DNA of 64,000 nucleotides, taken from JAIRVZ01 sp031553415 (GTDB taxonomy: Bacteria; Bacteroidota; Bacteroidia; Bacteroidales; Azobacteroidaceae). The notes beneath the pieces were generated by a model. The model was not told the DNA's origin. It saw only the letters and a program-made list of their open reading frames with translations, and did no database searches. The stretch covers positions 62,001 through 126,000 of the forward strand of contig JAVBLO010000046.1 in NCBI GenBank assembly GCA_031553415.1, read 5' to 3'. Position 1 is the first letter of the stretch, and every line of letters begins with the position of its first letter. The translations under genes were made by a program, and so were the position numbers. Of the stretch, positions 18,711 to 27,375 are shown piece by piece.

Positions 18711-20241
18711 AATTCTTTACATTCTTCAAAAACAGCCGTTCGCCTTCATTCTGATAGATTTTGACGTTTTTGAAAGTCACGTCATCAGATTCTGACAATT
18801 CAGCCCCGAACTGTGAAGAAAATGTAGCATTTTCGATATTGATATTGGAAATATTCATTTCGGGCAAACCATTGAAGAACATAGCTCTGCGGGCATTTTT
18901 AGAGTAAATATTTTTCACATAAATATTTTTGAAAACAGGAGTTTCTTCTGTCACTGGAAATGTCTGTTTTTCTCTTGCTTGAACATCACCATCTGCAAGT
19001 GATTCTGAAGCTGATTTCCCTCCATAAAATAAATCGAATGTGAATGAATCGGTGACAATATCAATCATGCTGATGTTTTCAATATATATATTTTCAACGA
19101 CTCCGCCTCTGCCACGGGTACTTTTAAAACGCAAACCGACATCCGTACCGATAAATTCGCAATTGGTTACAAATACATTTTTTACTCCGCCAGACATTTC
19201 GCTGCCTACAACGAATCCGCCATGACCTTTGAATACTTTACAATTATCAACAATCACGTTTTCTGTAGGTATGCCTCTTTTTCTTCCTTCTTCATCTTTT
19301 CCCGATTTGATACAAATAGCATCATCACCAACATCGAATGTGGAGTTAATGATAAGGGCGTTTTTGCAGGATTCCAAATCCAGTCCGTCGCCATTTTGAG
19401 CATAAGCAGGATTACGTACAAAAACGTTATCTAAAATTACATTTTCACACATCAGTGGATGTATATTCCATGCAGGAGATTCTTCAAATAATACGCCTTC
19501 AAGCAGAACATTTTTACATTCCCTGAAGCTTATCATAACCGGACGTAAAAAATCCTTGATAGAGTCCCACTGTGCTTCTGTCAGGCTTCCTTGAGGAATA
19601 TTGAAATTACCTTCAGTCATTCTTTCACCTTTCAATGATTTTTCTGAAGGGAACCAATAATCCGGAGTTTTCAATATACCTCCAGATTGAACCACCGATT
19701 TCCAGTAACTTTCTGTTACTTTGCTTTTTTTCAATGCTCTCCAGGCATATCCCGAACCATTGATGGCTCCCTCTCCCGTTATTGCGACATTTTCTAAGTT
19801 TCTCCCTGAAACAGGAGATTGGCAACGACGGGTTTCCAAGCCTTCAAAAATAGTTTCAACCAATGGATAAGCATTGAAATCGGGAGTAAAAAGAATCAAT
19901 GCCCCTTTATCTAAATGCAGGTTGATATTTGATTTAAATACAATCGGTCCGGTAAACCAGATGCCTATGGGAACAATCAAAGTCCCCCCACCTTTTTTGT
20001 CTAACTCGTCCATGGCTTTGGCAAAAGCTTCAGTATTGAGTTGCATCCCGTCCCCTTTTCCCCCGAAATCTATAATGGAAACCGAGTTGAAAGGAAACAC
20101 AGGCCGTTGCACTTTGTCCATTTCAAAGGGAAGCTGGAAATATAAATGGTTATAATTATAACTTCTATCTGCGGATTTTTGTGAGCAGGAGAACAACACC
20201 AAGTATACGCCAAATAGCAAGAGCGCTTTTACAGGTTTCAT
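18697..20241 (-). CDS. GH28 polygalacturonase-type lipoprotein
   Basis: The protein is 514 residues with a lipoprotein signal (KALLLFGVYLVLFSCS). It is a right-handed beta-helix glycosidase of family GH28. The four family motifs appear in order: NGDGLDLES (about 284, equivalent to NTDG), GDDAICIKSG (about 304, two catalytic Asp), GHGGFVVGSE (about 339, catalytic His) and LRFKSTRGRGG (about 371, substrate Arg/Lys). It would hydrolyse homogalacturonan or a related pectin backbone at the cell surface or in the periplasm, supplying the galacturonate pathway encoded next to it at 21360-33296. Exo or endo mode is not evident. Confidence 0.9.
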   Translation of the reverse strand: MKPVKALLLFGVYLVLFSCSQKSADRSYNYNHLYFQLPFEMDKVQRPVFPFNSVSIIDFGGKGDGMQLNTEAFAKAMDELDKKGGGTLIVPIGIWFTGPIVFKSNINLHLDKGALILFTPDFNAYPLVETIFEGLETRRCQSPVSGRNLENVAITGEGAINGSGYAWRALKKSKVTESYWKSVVQSGGILKTPDYWFPSEKSLKGERMTEGNFNIPQGSLTEAQWDSIKDFLRPVMISFRECKNVLLEGVLFEESPAWNIHPLMCENVILDNVFVRNPAYAQNGDGLDLESCKNALIINSTFDVGDDAICIKSGKDEEGRKRGIPTENVIVDNCKVFKGHGGFVVGSEMSGGVKNVFVTNCEFIGTDVGLRFKSTRGRGGVVENIYIENISMIDIVTDSFTFDLFYGGKSASESLADGDVQAREKQTFPVTEETPVFKNIYVKNIYSKNARRAMFFNGLPEMNISNINIENATFSSQFGAELSESDDVTFKNVKIYQNEGERLFLKNVKNFKEE

Positions 20242-20290
20242 AAATAACGATTTTTGAGTGTGTGTGAATATTAATAATATAGCTTCAGTT

Positions 20291-21091
20291 TTAGAAAAAG
20301 AACATATCAGATGGATTAGTTCTTTTCAAAGCTGAAAGGTTTACATCTTTCCCCACCCGGATGCCATATTGACCGAAAGCCATTTCAACGGTTTTACAGG
20401 CTAATTCGGGATGATTGTTATCTTTACTCAAATGACACAACCATATATCTTTTAAATGTAAATCAAAATTAGCGGCCAAAAAATCTGCAGTCTCCCTGTT
20501 ACTTAAATGACCATTGCCATTCATAATCCGTTCTTTAAGGAATGCCGGATAATTCCCTGTCCTGAGCATTTCCAGATCATAATTGGCTTCAATAATCAAA
20601 TGGTTAGCCATGCGTATATATCGGGCTATCTTATCACTGATATGTCCAACATCTGTCGCCAATACAATTTTACGCTCTCCAAACTCAACCAGATAACCTA
20701 CATTGTCGCTGCTGTCGTGGGGAATTTCAAATGCTGTAATACGGAAATTTTTGAGCTCGACAGGTACTTCTTTTTTGATGATCCTTCTCGAACCGAACAA
20801 TTTTTCCTCCACATAACGGCTCCGGTCTATCCCTTCGTGTACTTTTGCAGTTGCATACACAGGTATATTATATTTTTCGCCCAATATACCTACAGATTTA
20901 ATATGATCTGCATGATCATGGGTAATGAAAACTCCCATGATCTGCTCCGTTTCAATTTTATAATCCTTGAAAATTTTTTTGATAGTACGTATGCTGATGC
21001 CGGCGTCAAGAAGTATACCATACTCTTCTGTTCCTATATAATAACAGTTTCCGCTACTTCCGCTTGCCAGACTTAAAAATCTTAAACTCAT
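20291..21091 (-). CDS. MBL-fold metallohydrolase, YycJ/WalJ-like
   Basis: The protein is 266 residues and cytoplasmic. The metallo-beta-lactamase signature is H58-D59-H60-A61-D62-H63 (THDHADH), with later metal ligands in IPHDSSDN, LATDVGH and LCHLSKDN. The start SLASGSSGNCYYIG is typical of the YycJ/WalJ family, which has been linked to DNA repair and cell-wall signalling in Firmicutes; its nuclease substrate here is unknown. It is the only gene in this stretch unrelated to uronate use and has its own promoter-like box at 21173. Confidence 0.85.
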   Translation of the reverse strand: MSLRFLSLASGSSGNCYYIGTEEYGILLDAGISIRTIKKIFKDYKIETEQIMGVFITHDHADHIKSVGILGEKYNIPVYATAKVHEGIDRSRYVEEKLFGSRRIIKKEVPVELKNFRITAFEIPHDSSDNVGYLVEFGERKIVLATDVGHISDKIARYIRMANHLIIEANYDLEMLRTGNYPAFLKERIMNGNGHLSNRETADFLAANFDLHLKDIWLCHLSKDNNHPELACKTVEMAFGQYGIRVGKDVNLSALKRTNPSDMFFF

Positions 21092-21172
21092 AAAATCTTG
21101 AATTAGCCACTAATCTCACTGCTAAGGCAATTATTTTCATTGCAATTAATTATGAAATAATTTTAACGCCCA

Positions 21173-21180
21173 CAAAAGTA
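21173..21180 (-). promoter_or_regulatory. -7 element for the MBL-fold gene
   Basis: On the minus strand it reads TACTTTTG (TAnnTTTG), about 82 bp upstream of the ATG at 21091. No good TTTG lies 19 bases upstream. Confidence 0.4.
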
Positions 21181-21284
21181 ACATAAATAATCGGAAAAAA
21201 TTCCAAGCTAAATATATTTCATTTCAAATGCAAAAATAAATTAAATATTCAATTGTTTGCGCACACAGTTCAAAAATATTACAT

Positions 21285-21328
21285 TATATTTGCAGCAGGA
21301 TAATTATGCACAATATTTTTTATATTTG
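21285..21328 (+). promoter_or_regulatory. Paired -7-like elements before the uronate operon
   Basis: TATATTTG occurs at 21285-21292 and again at 21321-21328, both fitting TAnnTTTG, 68 and 32 bp before the ATG at 21360. A TTTG lies at 21256-21259, 25 bases before the first box (longer than the usual 19-21). One of them probably drives the DUF4861-kdu-uxa genes; no operator is evident. Confidence 0.4.
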
Positions 21329-21359
21329 CGTGTTATAGTTTTACGAATAGTAAATTGGC

Positions 21360-22601
21360 ATGAAAAACGCTTTGTTATTAATCACAATTTTTGCATTGTT
21401 TTCTTTTACTTCTCCTGCACAGAATAAGCAGGTTCTGTTTGTCTTGGAAAATAAAACTGATCAGCCGGTTGTTGATTATATTGCAGAACTTCCAGCTTCA
21501 ATTTTGAAAAAGATAGTCGTTGGGGAATATATCGCCCAATCAGAAAATGAAATAGTCCCTGTGGAATTTGTGGCTGATTTGAAAGGCAACCGGAAAGGAA
21601 TATTTCCCGTTTCTTCTTTTAGACCTCACGAAATAAAAAAAATTACAATAAAACAAGGAGTAGTTCCTCAATATCCTAAAAGAACTTATGCCGAACTTTC
21701 CCATAGAATCGGGGGAAATTCCCAAGACCTCAGACATGACAGGAAAGATTCTGTTTTTACCTGGGTGAAACCTAATTATATGAAAGTGCCCGGAAGTTTC
21801 CGTGACCATGCTTTTTATATTAAATATGAAGGTCCGGGTTGGGAAAGTGACAAAGTTGCCTTCCGTTTCTATCTCGACCAACGCAATGCTATCGATGTTT
21901 TCTCGAAAAAAAATCCGGGAATAATTTTACCGCAAGTGGGAATGGATGGATATGAAAATTATCATAATCCGAAAGTTTCTTATTGGGGGGTTGACAACAT
22001 GACTGTTGGAGATGCTTTGGGAATTGGCTCAATTGCTTATTGGGATGGGCAAAAAGCCATCAGAGTTGAGAAACGGGATAGTGTTGAATGTTTTATCCAA
22101 ACTGACGGAAAAGTTCGTTCGCAGGTAATGACAAATTATTTTGGCTGGAATGTTAATGAAGTAAAATATAATCTAAAATCATTAATTTCTATTGATGCCG
22201 GAAGCCATGCCTCACACATGGAGTTGCAGGTTGATAAAAATATTCCTAATTTAGCAACCGGTATTATCAAAAAAGATAATACGGAGTTGTTCATCAATAA
22301 TGAAAAAAATGCTGAGTGGTCGTACGTTGCCACTTGGGGAAAACAAAGTCAAAAGGATAAATATCAGGATAGCAGTATGATGGGATTAGCCATATTTGCC
22401 CATACCAAACAAATTAAAGAAATCACTTCGGATAAATTGAATCATGTAATTGTCCTTGAGCCTGAAAATGGTTATGTAGATTATTATTTTATGCCTGTTT
22501 GGGAATTCGAATGGAACCCTGTTGCAACTAAAGCAGACTTCCAACGCTGTATTGATGAAGTTTTAACAAGATTAAATAACCCTATAATTATTAAAAAATA
22601 G
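21360..22601 (+). CDS. Secreted DUF4861 protein of the uronate operon
   Basis: The protein is 413 residues with a signal peptide (MKNALLLITIFALFSFTSPAQ). The body matches DUF4861-type proteins (YAELSHRIGGNS, VPGSFRDHAFYIKYEGPGWESDKVAFRFYLDQRNAID split by short linkers, GSIAYWDG). Members are often found beside pectin or alginate degradation genes; no catalytic residues are established, so no reaction is assigned. It is the first gene of the run that continues with kduI, which suggests a periplasmic role in handling uronate oligosaccharides. Confidence 0.75.
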   Translation: MKNALLLITIFALFSFTSPAQNKQVLFVLENKTDQPVVDYIAELPASILKKIVVGEYIAQSENEIVPVEFVADLKGNRKGIFPVSSFRPHEIKKITIKQGVVPQYPKRTYAELSHRIGGNSQDLRHDRKDSVFTWVKPNYMKVPGSFRDHAFYIKYEGPGWESDKVAFRFYLDQRNAIDVFSKKNPGIILPQVGMDGYENYHNPKVSYWGVDNMTVGDALGIGSIAYWDGQKAIRVEKRDSVECFIQTDGKVRSQVMTNYFGWNVNEVKYNLKSLISIDAGSHASHMELQVDKNIPNLATGIIKKDNTELFINNEKNAEWSYVATWGKQSQKDKYQDSSMMGLAIFAHTKQIKEITSDKLNHVIVLEPENGYVDYYFMPVWEFEWNPVATKADFQRCIDEVLTRLNNPIIIKK

Positions 22602-22668
22602 TTACAAGTGACGAGTGACAAGTTTTTTGTCATGTGTAAGCAAACTCGTCTCACTTGTCACTTGTAAC
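22601..22668. repeat. Intergenic hairpin with GACGAGT arms (DUF4861 / kduI spacer)
   Basis: The left arm is 22601-22625 (GTTACAAGTGACGAGTGACA and so on) and the right arm 22642-22668. The 7-base period is AGTGACG/AGTGACA, a different arm sequence from most copies. The loop holds the reverse complement of the common loop motif (GCTTACACA on the minus strand, about 22632-22641). Confidence 0.85.
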
Positions 22669-22684
22669 TCATAACTAAAAAGAC

Positions 22685-23527
22685 ATGAAAACTAAAATTG
22701 AAGAAAGATGGGGAACTCACCCCAACGACGTGAAACATTATGACACGGCGCAATTGCGTAAGGAATTTTTAGTGGAAAAATTGTTTGCCGCCGATGAAGT
22801 GTTATTGACCTATACCCACAATGATCGTTTGATTATTGGAGGGGTTCTTCCTGTAAACGAAGCCTTGAAACTTGAAACTGTTGATTTAGTTCGTTCCGAA
22901 TATTTCTGCGAGCGTCGCGAAGTGGGTGTTGTTTGTATTGAAGGTGAAGGTATGGTTACCGTAGACGGAAAAGATTTCCCGATGGCTTTCAAAGACGCCC
23001 TTTATATTGGCCGCGGTTCGAAAGAAGTTATTTTCAAGAGTAATAACAAGGCAAATCCTGCCAAATATTATATTGCTTCTTCTCCTGCACATACTGCTTA
23101 TCCAACAGCTAAAATTACTTCCGAAATGAGAAGGGTAAAAGATTTAGGTTCTGCAGAAACTTGCAACAAACGTGTTTTGAATCAATTGATTCTTCATGAA
23201 ATATTACCATGTTGCCAATTGCAAATGGGTATGACTGAAATCCAGCCGGGAAGCGCATGGAATACGATGCCTCCTCATACTCATTCCCGCCGTATGGAAG
23301 CTTATTTTTATTTCAAAGTTCCTGAAAAACAAGCAGTTTGTCATTTTATGGGCGAACCTCAGGAAACCCGGCATATTTTCATGGGAAATGAACAGGCAGT
23401 GATTTCTCCTTCCTGGTCAATCCACTCTGCTGCCGGAACAAGTAATTATACTTTTATCTGGGCAATGTGTGGCGAAAACCTGGATTATGACGATATGGAT
23501 ACTTTTACGGCAGATAAACTCAGATAA
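22685..23527 (+). CDS. kduI: 4-deoxy-L-threo-5-hexosulose-uronate ketol-isomerase
   Basis: The protein is 280 residues, matching E. coli KduI (278). The cupin metal ligands are His198, His200 and Glu205 in PPHTHSRRMEAYFYF and His247 in WSIHSAAG. It isomerises 5-keto-4-deoxyuronate, the product of unsaturated galacturonate from pectate lyase or unsaturated glucuronyl hydrolase action, to 2,5-diketo-3-deoxygluconate for KduD. Hairpin spacers lie on both sides. Confidence 0.95.
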   Translation: MKTKIEERWGTHPNDVKHYDTAQLRKEFLVEKLFAADEVLLTYTHNDRLIIGGVLPVNEALKLETVDLVRSEYFCERREVGVVCIEGEGMVTVDGKDFPMAFKDALYIGRGSKEVIFKSNNKANPAKYYIASSPAHTAYPTAKITSEMRRVKDLGSAETCNKRVLNQLILHEILPCCQLQMGMTEIQPGSAWNTMPPHTHSRRMEAYFYFKVPEKQAVCHFMGEPQETRHIFMGNEQAVISPSWSIHSAAGTSNYTFIWAMCGENLDYDDMDTFTADKLR

Positions 23528-23528
23528 A

Positions 23529-23618
23529 TAATTAAAAATGAAAAATTAAAAATTAAAAATTGGCTGACGCACGTTTTTAACGCTTAATTTTTCATTTTTA
23601 ATTTTTAATTTTTAATTA
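23529..23618. repeat. Intergenic heptamer-arm hairpin with GGCTGACGCACG loop (kduI / uxaC spacer)
   Basis: The arms are AATTAAA/AATGAAA 7-mers (left 23530-23560, right about 23583-23617). The loop contains TTGGCTGACGCACGTTTTTA (about 23560-23579). Confidence 0.9.
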
Positions 23619-23620
23619 TT

Positions 23621-25027
23621 ATGAAGACATTTATGGACGACAACTTCGTTTTGCAAACGGAGACAGCACAATTTCTTTTTCATGAACATGCGAAAAAACA
23701 ACCGATCATTGACTATCATTGTCATTTGAATCCTGAGTTTATCGCTAATGATCGTAAGTTTGATAACCTTGGACAAATCTGGTTGGAAGGCGACCACTAC
23801 AAATGGCGCGCCATGCGTACAAATGGAGTTGATGAACGTTTTTGTACAGGAAAAGATACTTCCGACTGGGAAAAATTCGAAAAATGGGCGGAAACAGTTC
23901 CTTATACTATGCGTAACCCATTGTATCACTGGACACATCTGGAGTTAAAAACAGCTTTCGGTGTAACTAAAGTTTTAAAACCCGAAACTGCTAAGGAAAT
24001 CTATGATGAATGTACTGCAAAATTACGTACTCCTGAATTTTCAGCCCGTGGTTTGATGAAACACTACAATGTAGAAGTGGTTTGTACGACTGACGATCCT
24101 GTTGATTCTCTGGAATATCATATTGCATTGAAAAAAGAAGGTTTCAGTGTGAAAGTGCTGCCAACCTGGCGTCCTGATAAAGCGATGGCAGTAGAAGTTC
24201 CTGCTGATTTCCGGGCTTATGTCGAAAAATTATCTCAGGTTTCAGGTGTTTCTATCAGTAAATTTGCTGATTTATTACAAGCGCTTCGTGTACGTCACGA
24301 TTTCTTTGCTTCGGTAGGTTGTAAATTGTCTGACCACGGAATTGAAGAATTCTATGCGGAAGATTATACAGATTCTGAAATTGAAGCCATCTTCAATAAA
24401 GTATATGGCGGAAAAAATCTGTCGCACGAAGAAATCCTGAAGTTCAAAACAGCCATAATGGTTGAAGGTGCTAAAATGGACTGGGAAAAAGGATGGACTC
24501 AACAATTTCACTATGGAGCTATCCGTAATAACAATACCCGTTTGTTCAAAAAATTAGGTCCGGATACTGGTTTCGATTCTATTGGAGACTTTACTGTGGC
24601 TAAAGCGATGTCGAAATTTCTCAACTATCTGGATACTGAAAATAAACTGGCTAAAACAATTATCTATAACCTCAATCCGCGTGATAACGATTTGATCGCA
24701 ACCATGATTGGCAACTTCCAGGATGGTTCGGTTGCCGGAAAAATCCAATTCGGTTCGGGTTGGTGGTTCCTGGATCAAAAACCGGGAATGGAAGCACAAA
24801 TGAATTCTTTGTCAGTGCTTGGTTTGTTGAGCCGTTTCGTAGGTATGTTGACCGACTCCCGCAGTTTCCTGTCTTATCCGCGTCATGAATATTTCCGTCG
24901 TATCCTTTGTAATCTGATTGGAAATGATGTGGAACAAGGTTTATTGCCTGCATCGGAATTGCCATTCCTGAGCAAGTTAGTGGAAAATGTTTCTTACTAT
25001 AACGCCAAAAATTTCTTTGAATTTTAA
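23621..25027 (+). CDS. uxaC: Glucuronate/galacturonate isomerase
   Basis: The protein is 468 residues, the standard UxaC length. Its TIM-barrel metal motif is Asp31-Tyr-His33-Cys-His35 (IIDYHCHLNPEF); other family segments are WEKFEKWAETVPYTMRNPLY, VVCTTDDPVDSLEYH, LPTWRPDKA and the C-terminal LTDSRSFLSYPRHEYFRRIL. It converts D-galacturonate to D-tagaturonate (and glucuronate to fructuronate), the first step of the isomerase pathway; uxaB, uxaA, kdgK and kdgA follow in the same run. Confidence 0.95.
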   Translation: MKTFMDDNFVLQTETAQFLFHEHAKKQPIIDYHCHLNPEFIANDRKFDNLGQIWLEGDHYKWRAMRTNGVDERFCTGKDTSDWEKFEKWAETVPYTMRNPLYHWTHLELKTAFGVTKVLKPETAKEIYDECTAKLRTPEFSARGLMKHYNVEVVCTTDDPVDSLEYHIALKKEGFSVKVLPTWRPDKAMAVEVPADFRAYVEKLSQVSGVSISKFADLLQALRVRHDFFASVGCKLSDHGIEEFYAEDYTDSEIEAIFNKVYGGKNLSHEEILKFKTAIMVEGAKMDWEKGWTQQFHYGAIRNNNTRLFKKLGPDTGFDSIGDFTVAKAMSKFLNYLDTENKLAKTIIYNLNPRDNDLIATMIGNFQDGSVAGKIQFGSGWWFLDQKPGMEAQMNSLSVLGLLSRFVGMLTDSRSFLSYPRHEYFRRILCNLIGNDVEQGLLPASELPFLSKLVENVSYYNAKNFFEF

Positions 25028-25036
25028 GGAAATCGA

Positions 25037-25120
25037 CACACGGATTACACAAAAATATACGGATTTGCACTGTTAAATTTTAAACCCATGTTAATCTGTT
25101 TGTTCTGTGTAATCTGTGTG
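25037..25120. repeat. Intergenic inverted repeat (uxaC / kdgK spacer)
   Basis: CACACGGATTACACA (25037-25051) is inverted at 25106-25120 (TGTGTAATCTGTGTG) with one mismatch and a 54-base loop. The loop holds TTTGCACTG, comparable to GCAACACTG in the 31220-31306 copy. Same placement as the heptamer hairpins but different arms. Confidence 0.8.
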
Positions 25121-25161
25121 CTGATAATTTCGAAAATATTTAATTCAATTATATAACAAAA

Positions 25162-26202
25162 ATGAAAAAAGTTGTAACTTTTGGTGAGATCATGCTTCGT
25201 TTGGCAACTCCCGGCTATCAGAGATTTATTCAATCAAACAATTTGAATGCTACATTTGGTGGAGGCGAGGCCAATGTTGCTGTTTCTTTGTCAAACTATG
25301 GTATTCCTACTGATTTTGTAACCCGTTTACCTAAAAACGATATTGCAGAATGGTGTATTTCCGATTTGCGTAAATATGGTGTCGGAGTAGACAACATCGT
25401 TCGCGGAGGTGACCGTGTAGGTATTTATTTCCTTGAAACAGGTGCAGTTGCCCGTGCTTCAAAAGTAGTTTATGACCGTGCCAATTCTTCTATTGCCGAT
25501 GTTAAACCCGGCATGGTGAACTGGAGGGAAATTTTCAAAGATGCACAATGGTTTCACTGGACAGGTATTACTCCGGCTCTTTCGCAAGGCGCTGCTGATG
25601 CTTGTTTGGAAGCTATCAAAATCGCCAATGAAATGGGTGTAACTGTTTCTACAGACCTGAATTACCGTAAGAACCTATGGAAATACGGTAAATCAGCCTC
25701 TGAAATTATGCCTGCTTTGGTAGAAGGCTGTGATATTATCCTTGGAAATGAAGAAGATGCTGAAAAAGTATTCGGAATTAAACCTGAAGGATTTGATGTC
25801 GCCCATACAGGCGGAGAAGTAAACGCTGCAGAATTCGAATCGGTTTGTACTCAAATGATGAAGAAATTCCCACGTGCAAAAAAAGTAATCATCACATTGC
25901 GTGGTTCTATCAATGCTAACCACAACACCTGGGGTGGTTGTTTGTATGCCAATGGAAAATTATACCAATCCAAACGTTATGACATTACTCATATTGTCGA
26001 CCGTGTAGGTGGTGGCGACTCTTTCATGGGTGGTTTGGTCTACGGATTAATCTCTTATCCTACGGACGATCAGAAAGCATTGGAGTTTGCTGTTGCAGCT
26101 TCCTGCCTGAAACATACTATCTACGGAGACTTTAACCTTGTTACTGTAGCTGAAGTTGAAAACCTGATGAAAGGTGACGGCTCAGGACGGGTTTCCAGAT
26201 AA
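25162..26202 (+). CDS. kdgK: 2-dehydro-3-deoxygluconokinase
   Basis: The protein is 346 residues and belongs to the PfkB/ribokinase family. The N-terminal substrate segment is TFGGGEANVAVSLSNYG, and the C-terminal ATP/anion-hole motif RVGGGDSFMGGLVYGL has catalytic Asp286. It phosphorylates 2-keto-3-deoxygluconate, made by UxaA and KduD, to KDPG for the aldolase downstream. Function is supported by both family and neighbourhood. Confidence 0.92.
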   Translation: MKKVVTFGEIMLRLATPGYQRFIQSNNLNATFGGGEANVAVSLSNYGIPTDFVTRLPKNDIAEWCISDLRKYGVGVDNIVRGGDRVGIYFLETGAVARASKVVYDRANSSIADVKPGMVNWREIFKDAQWFHWTGITPALSQGAADACLEAIKIANEMGVTVSTDLNYRKNLWKYGKSASEIMPALVEGCDIILGNEEDAEKVFGIKPEGFDVAHTGGEVNAAEFESVCTQMMKKFPRAKKVIITLRGSINANHNTWGGCLYANGKLYQSKRYDITHIVDRVGGGDSFMGGLVYGLISYPTDDQKALEFAVAASCLKHTIYGDFNLVTVAEVENLMKGDGSGRVSR

Positions 26203-26290
26203 TTAAGAATGAAGAATTAAGAATGAAGAATGGGCTTACGCACAATTTATTCATTTCTAATTCTTCATTCTTCATTTTTAATTCTTAATT
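26201..26290. repeat. Intergenic heptamer-arm hairpin with GGCTTACGCACA loop (kdgK / kduD spacer)
   Basis: The left arm (26201-26231) is built of AATTAAG and AATGAAG 7-mers, the right arm about 26251-26290. The loop reads GGGCTTACGCACAATT (26232-26247). The left arm holds the kdgK stop codon. Confidence 0.9.
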
Positions 26291-26300
26291 ACAAAAAACT

Positions 26301-27083
26301 ATGCTTAACCAATTTTCATTAAAAGGAAAAGTAGCCATGGTAACCGGAGCCTCTTATGGTATCGGAATGGCTATTGCTAAAGCGCTTCATGAAGCAGGCG
26401 CTACGATTGTATTCAACGACATCAATGCTGATTTAGTTCAAAAAGGGATTGCTTCTTATAAGGAAGATGGTATCAAAGCTTACGGATATGTTTGTGATGT
26501 AACCAATGAAGAACAAGTATACGAAGTAATTGCACAAATCACTTCGGAAGTAGGAGTTATAGATATTCTGGTTAACAATGCCGGAATCATCAAACGTATT
26601 CCTGCCATTGAAATGACAGCTAAAGACTTCCGTCAGGTCATCGATATTGATTTGAATGGTCCGTTCATTATGTCTAAGGCTGTTGCTCCCGGTATGATTG
26701 AAAAAGGTGGTGGTAAAATCATCAACATCTGTTCCATGATGAGCGAATTAGGTCGTGAAACAGTTTCTGCTTATGCAGCTGCCAAAGGTGGTTTGAAGAT
26801 GCTGACTAAAAACCTGGCTTGCGAATGGGCCGAACATAATATTCAGGTTAATGGAATCGGACCTGGCTATATTGCAACACCTCAAACTGCTCCTTTGCGT
26901 GAAGCAGGACATCCTTTCAACGATTTCATCATTGCTAAAACTCCGGCTGCCCGTTGGGGAACAACCGACGATTTGCAAGGACCTGCAGTGTTTTTAGCAT
27001 CGCAAGCATCTGATTTCGTTAATGGACATATTTTATATGTTGATGGTGGAATTTTGGCTTATATAGGTAAACAACCGAAATAA
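26301..27083 (+). CDS. kduD: SDR dehydrogenase, 2-dehydro-3-deoxygluconate 5-dehydrogenase type
   Basis: The protein is 260 residues and a classical short-chain dehydrogenase: TGASYGIGMA for cofactor binding, NNAGI, and the catalytic Ser in NICSMMS with Tyr158 and Lys162 in YAAAKGG. The Asp in VFNDIN after beta-2 indicates NAD(H) preference. It would reduce 2,5-diketo-3-deoxygluconate from KduI to KDG. By sequence alone it could also be called gluconate 5-dehydrogenase; the position beside kduI, kdgK and kdgA favours KduD. Confidence 0.82.
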   Translation: MLNQFSLKGKVAMVTGASYGIGMAIAKALHEAGATIVFNDINADLVQKGIASYKEDGIKAYGYVCDVTNEEQVYEVIAQITSEVGVIDILVNNAGIIKRIPAIEMTAKDFRQVIDIDLNGPFIMSKAVAPGMIEKGGGKIINICSMMSELGRETVSAYAAAKGGLKMLTKNLACEWAEHNIQVNGIGPGYIATPQTAPLREAGHPFNDFIIAKTPAARWGTTDDLQGPAVFLASQASDFVNGHILYVDGGILAYIGKQPK

Positions 27084-27086
27084 TTA

Positions 27087-27368
27087 TTAATGAAGAATGA
27101 AAAATGAAAAATGAAGAATAGGTCGGATTCAATATTGAACGCTAAAAGTTATAATTTTGCTATCCGCACAGTGAAATTGTCACAATTTTTACAAAAAGAA
27201 AAAGCTGAATATATTTTATCTAAACAAATTCTTCGTAGTGGAACTGCAATCGGAGCGTTAGTTCTTGAATCTGAATTTGGACAAAGCAAACCGGATTTCG
27301 TAAATAAACTCAAGGAATCAAAATGAATATTCTTCATTTTTCATTCTTCATTCTTCATTCTTCATTAA
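27087..27368. repeat. Heptamer-arm inverted repeat enclosing a four-helix-bundle gene
   Basis: The left arm (27087-27120) consists of AATGAAG/AATGAAA units and the right arm (27328-27368) of the inverted units TTCTTCA/TTTTTCA. They enclose about 207 bp that encode most of a four-helix-bundle protein. The element fills the kduD-kdgA spacer, as the plain hairpins do elsewhere in the same operon. Confidence 0.85.
27111..27326 (+). pseudogene. Truncated four-helix-bundle protein (23S rRNA intervening-sequence type)
   Basis: The frame is 71 residues; family members are usually about 115-125. The N-terminal half is well conserved: SYNFAIRTVKLSQFLQKEKA, then EYILSKQILRSGTAIGA and ESEFGQSKPDFVNKL. 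After NKL it runs straight into KESK and stop, so the second helical hairpin (normally ALKEARETEYWLRLL-like) is missing. The start ATG is itself in the hairpin arm and the stop lies just before the right arm. The family is named after ORFs inside 23S rRNA intervening sequences; it is also related to the Avd protein of diversity-generating retroelements. Probably a decayed copy. Confidence 0.75.
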
Positions 27369-27375
27369 TAAAATT

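Noticed and set aside
20507..21076. 189-codon plus-strand frame opposite the MBL-fold gene
   Set aside because: The minus strand encodes a clear metallohydrolase with a complete HxHxDH motif; the antisense frame has no recognisable features.
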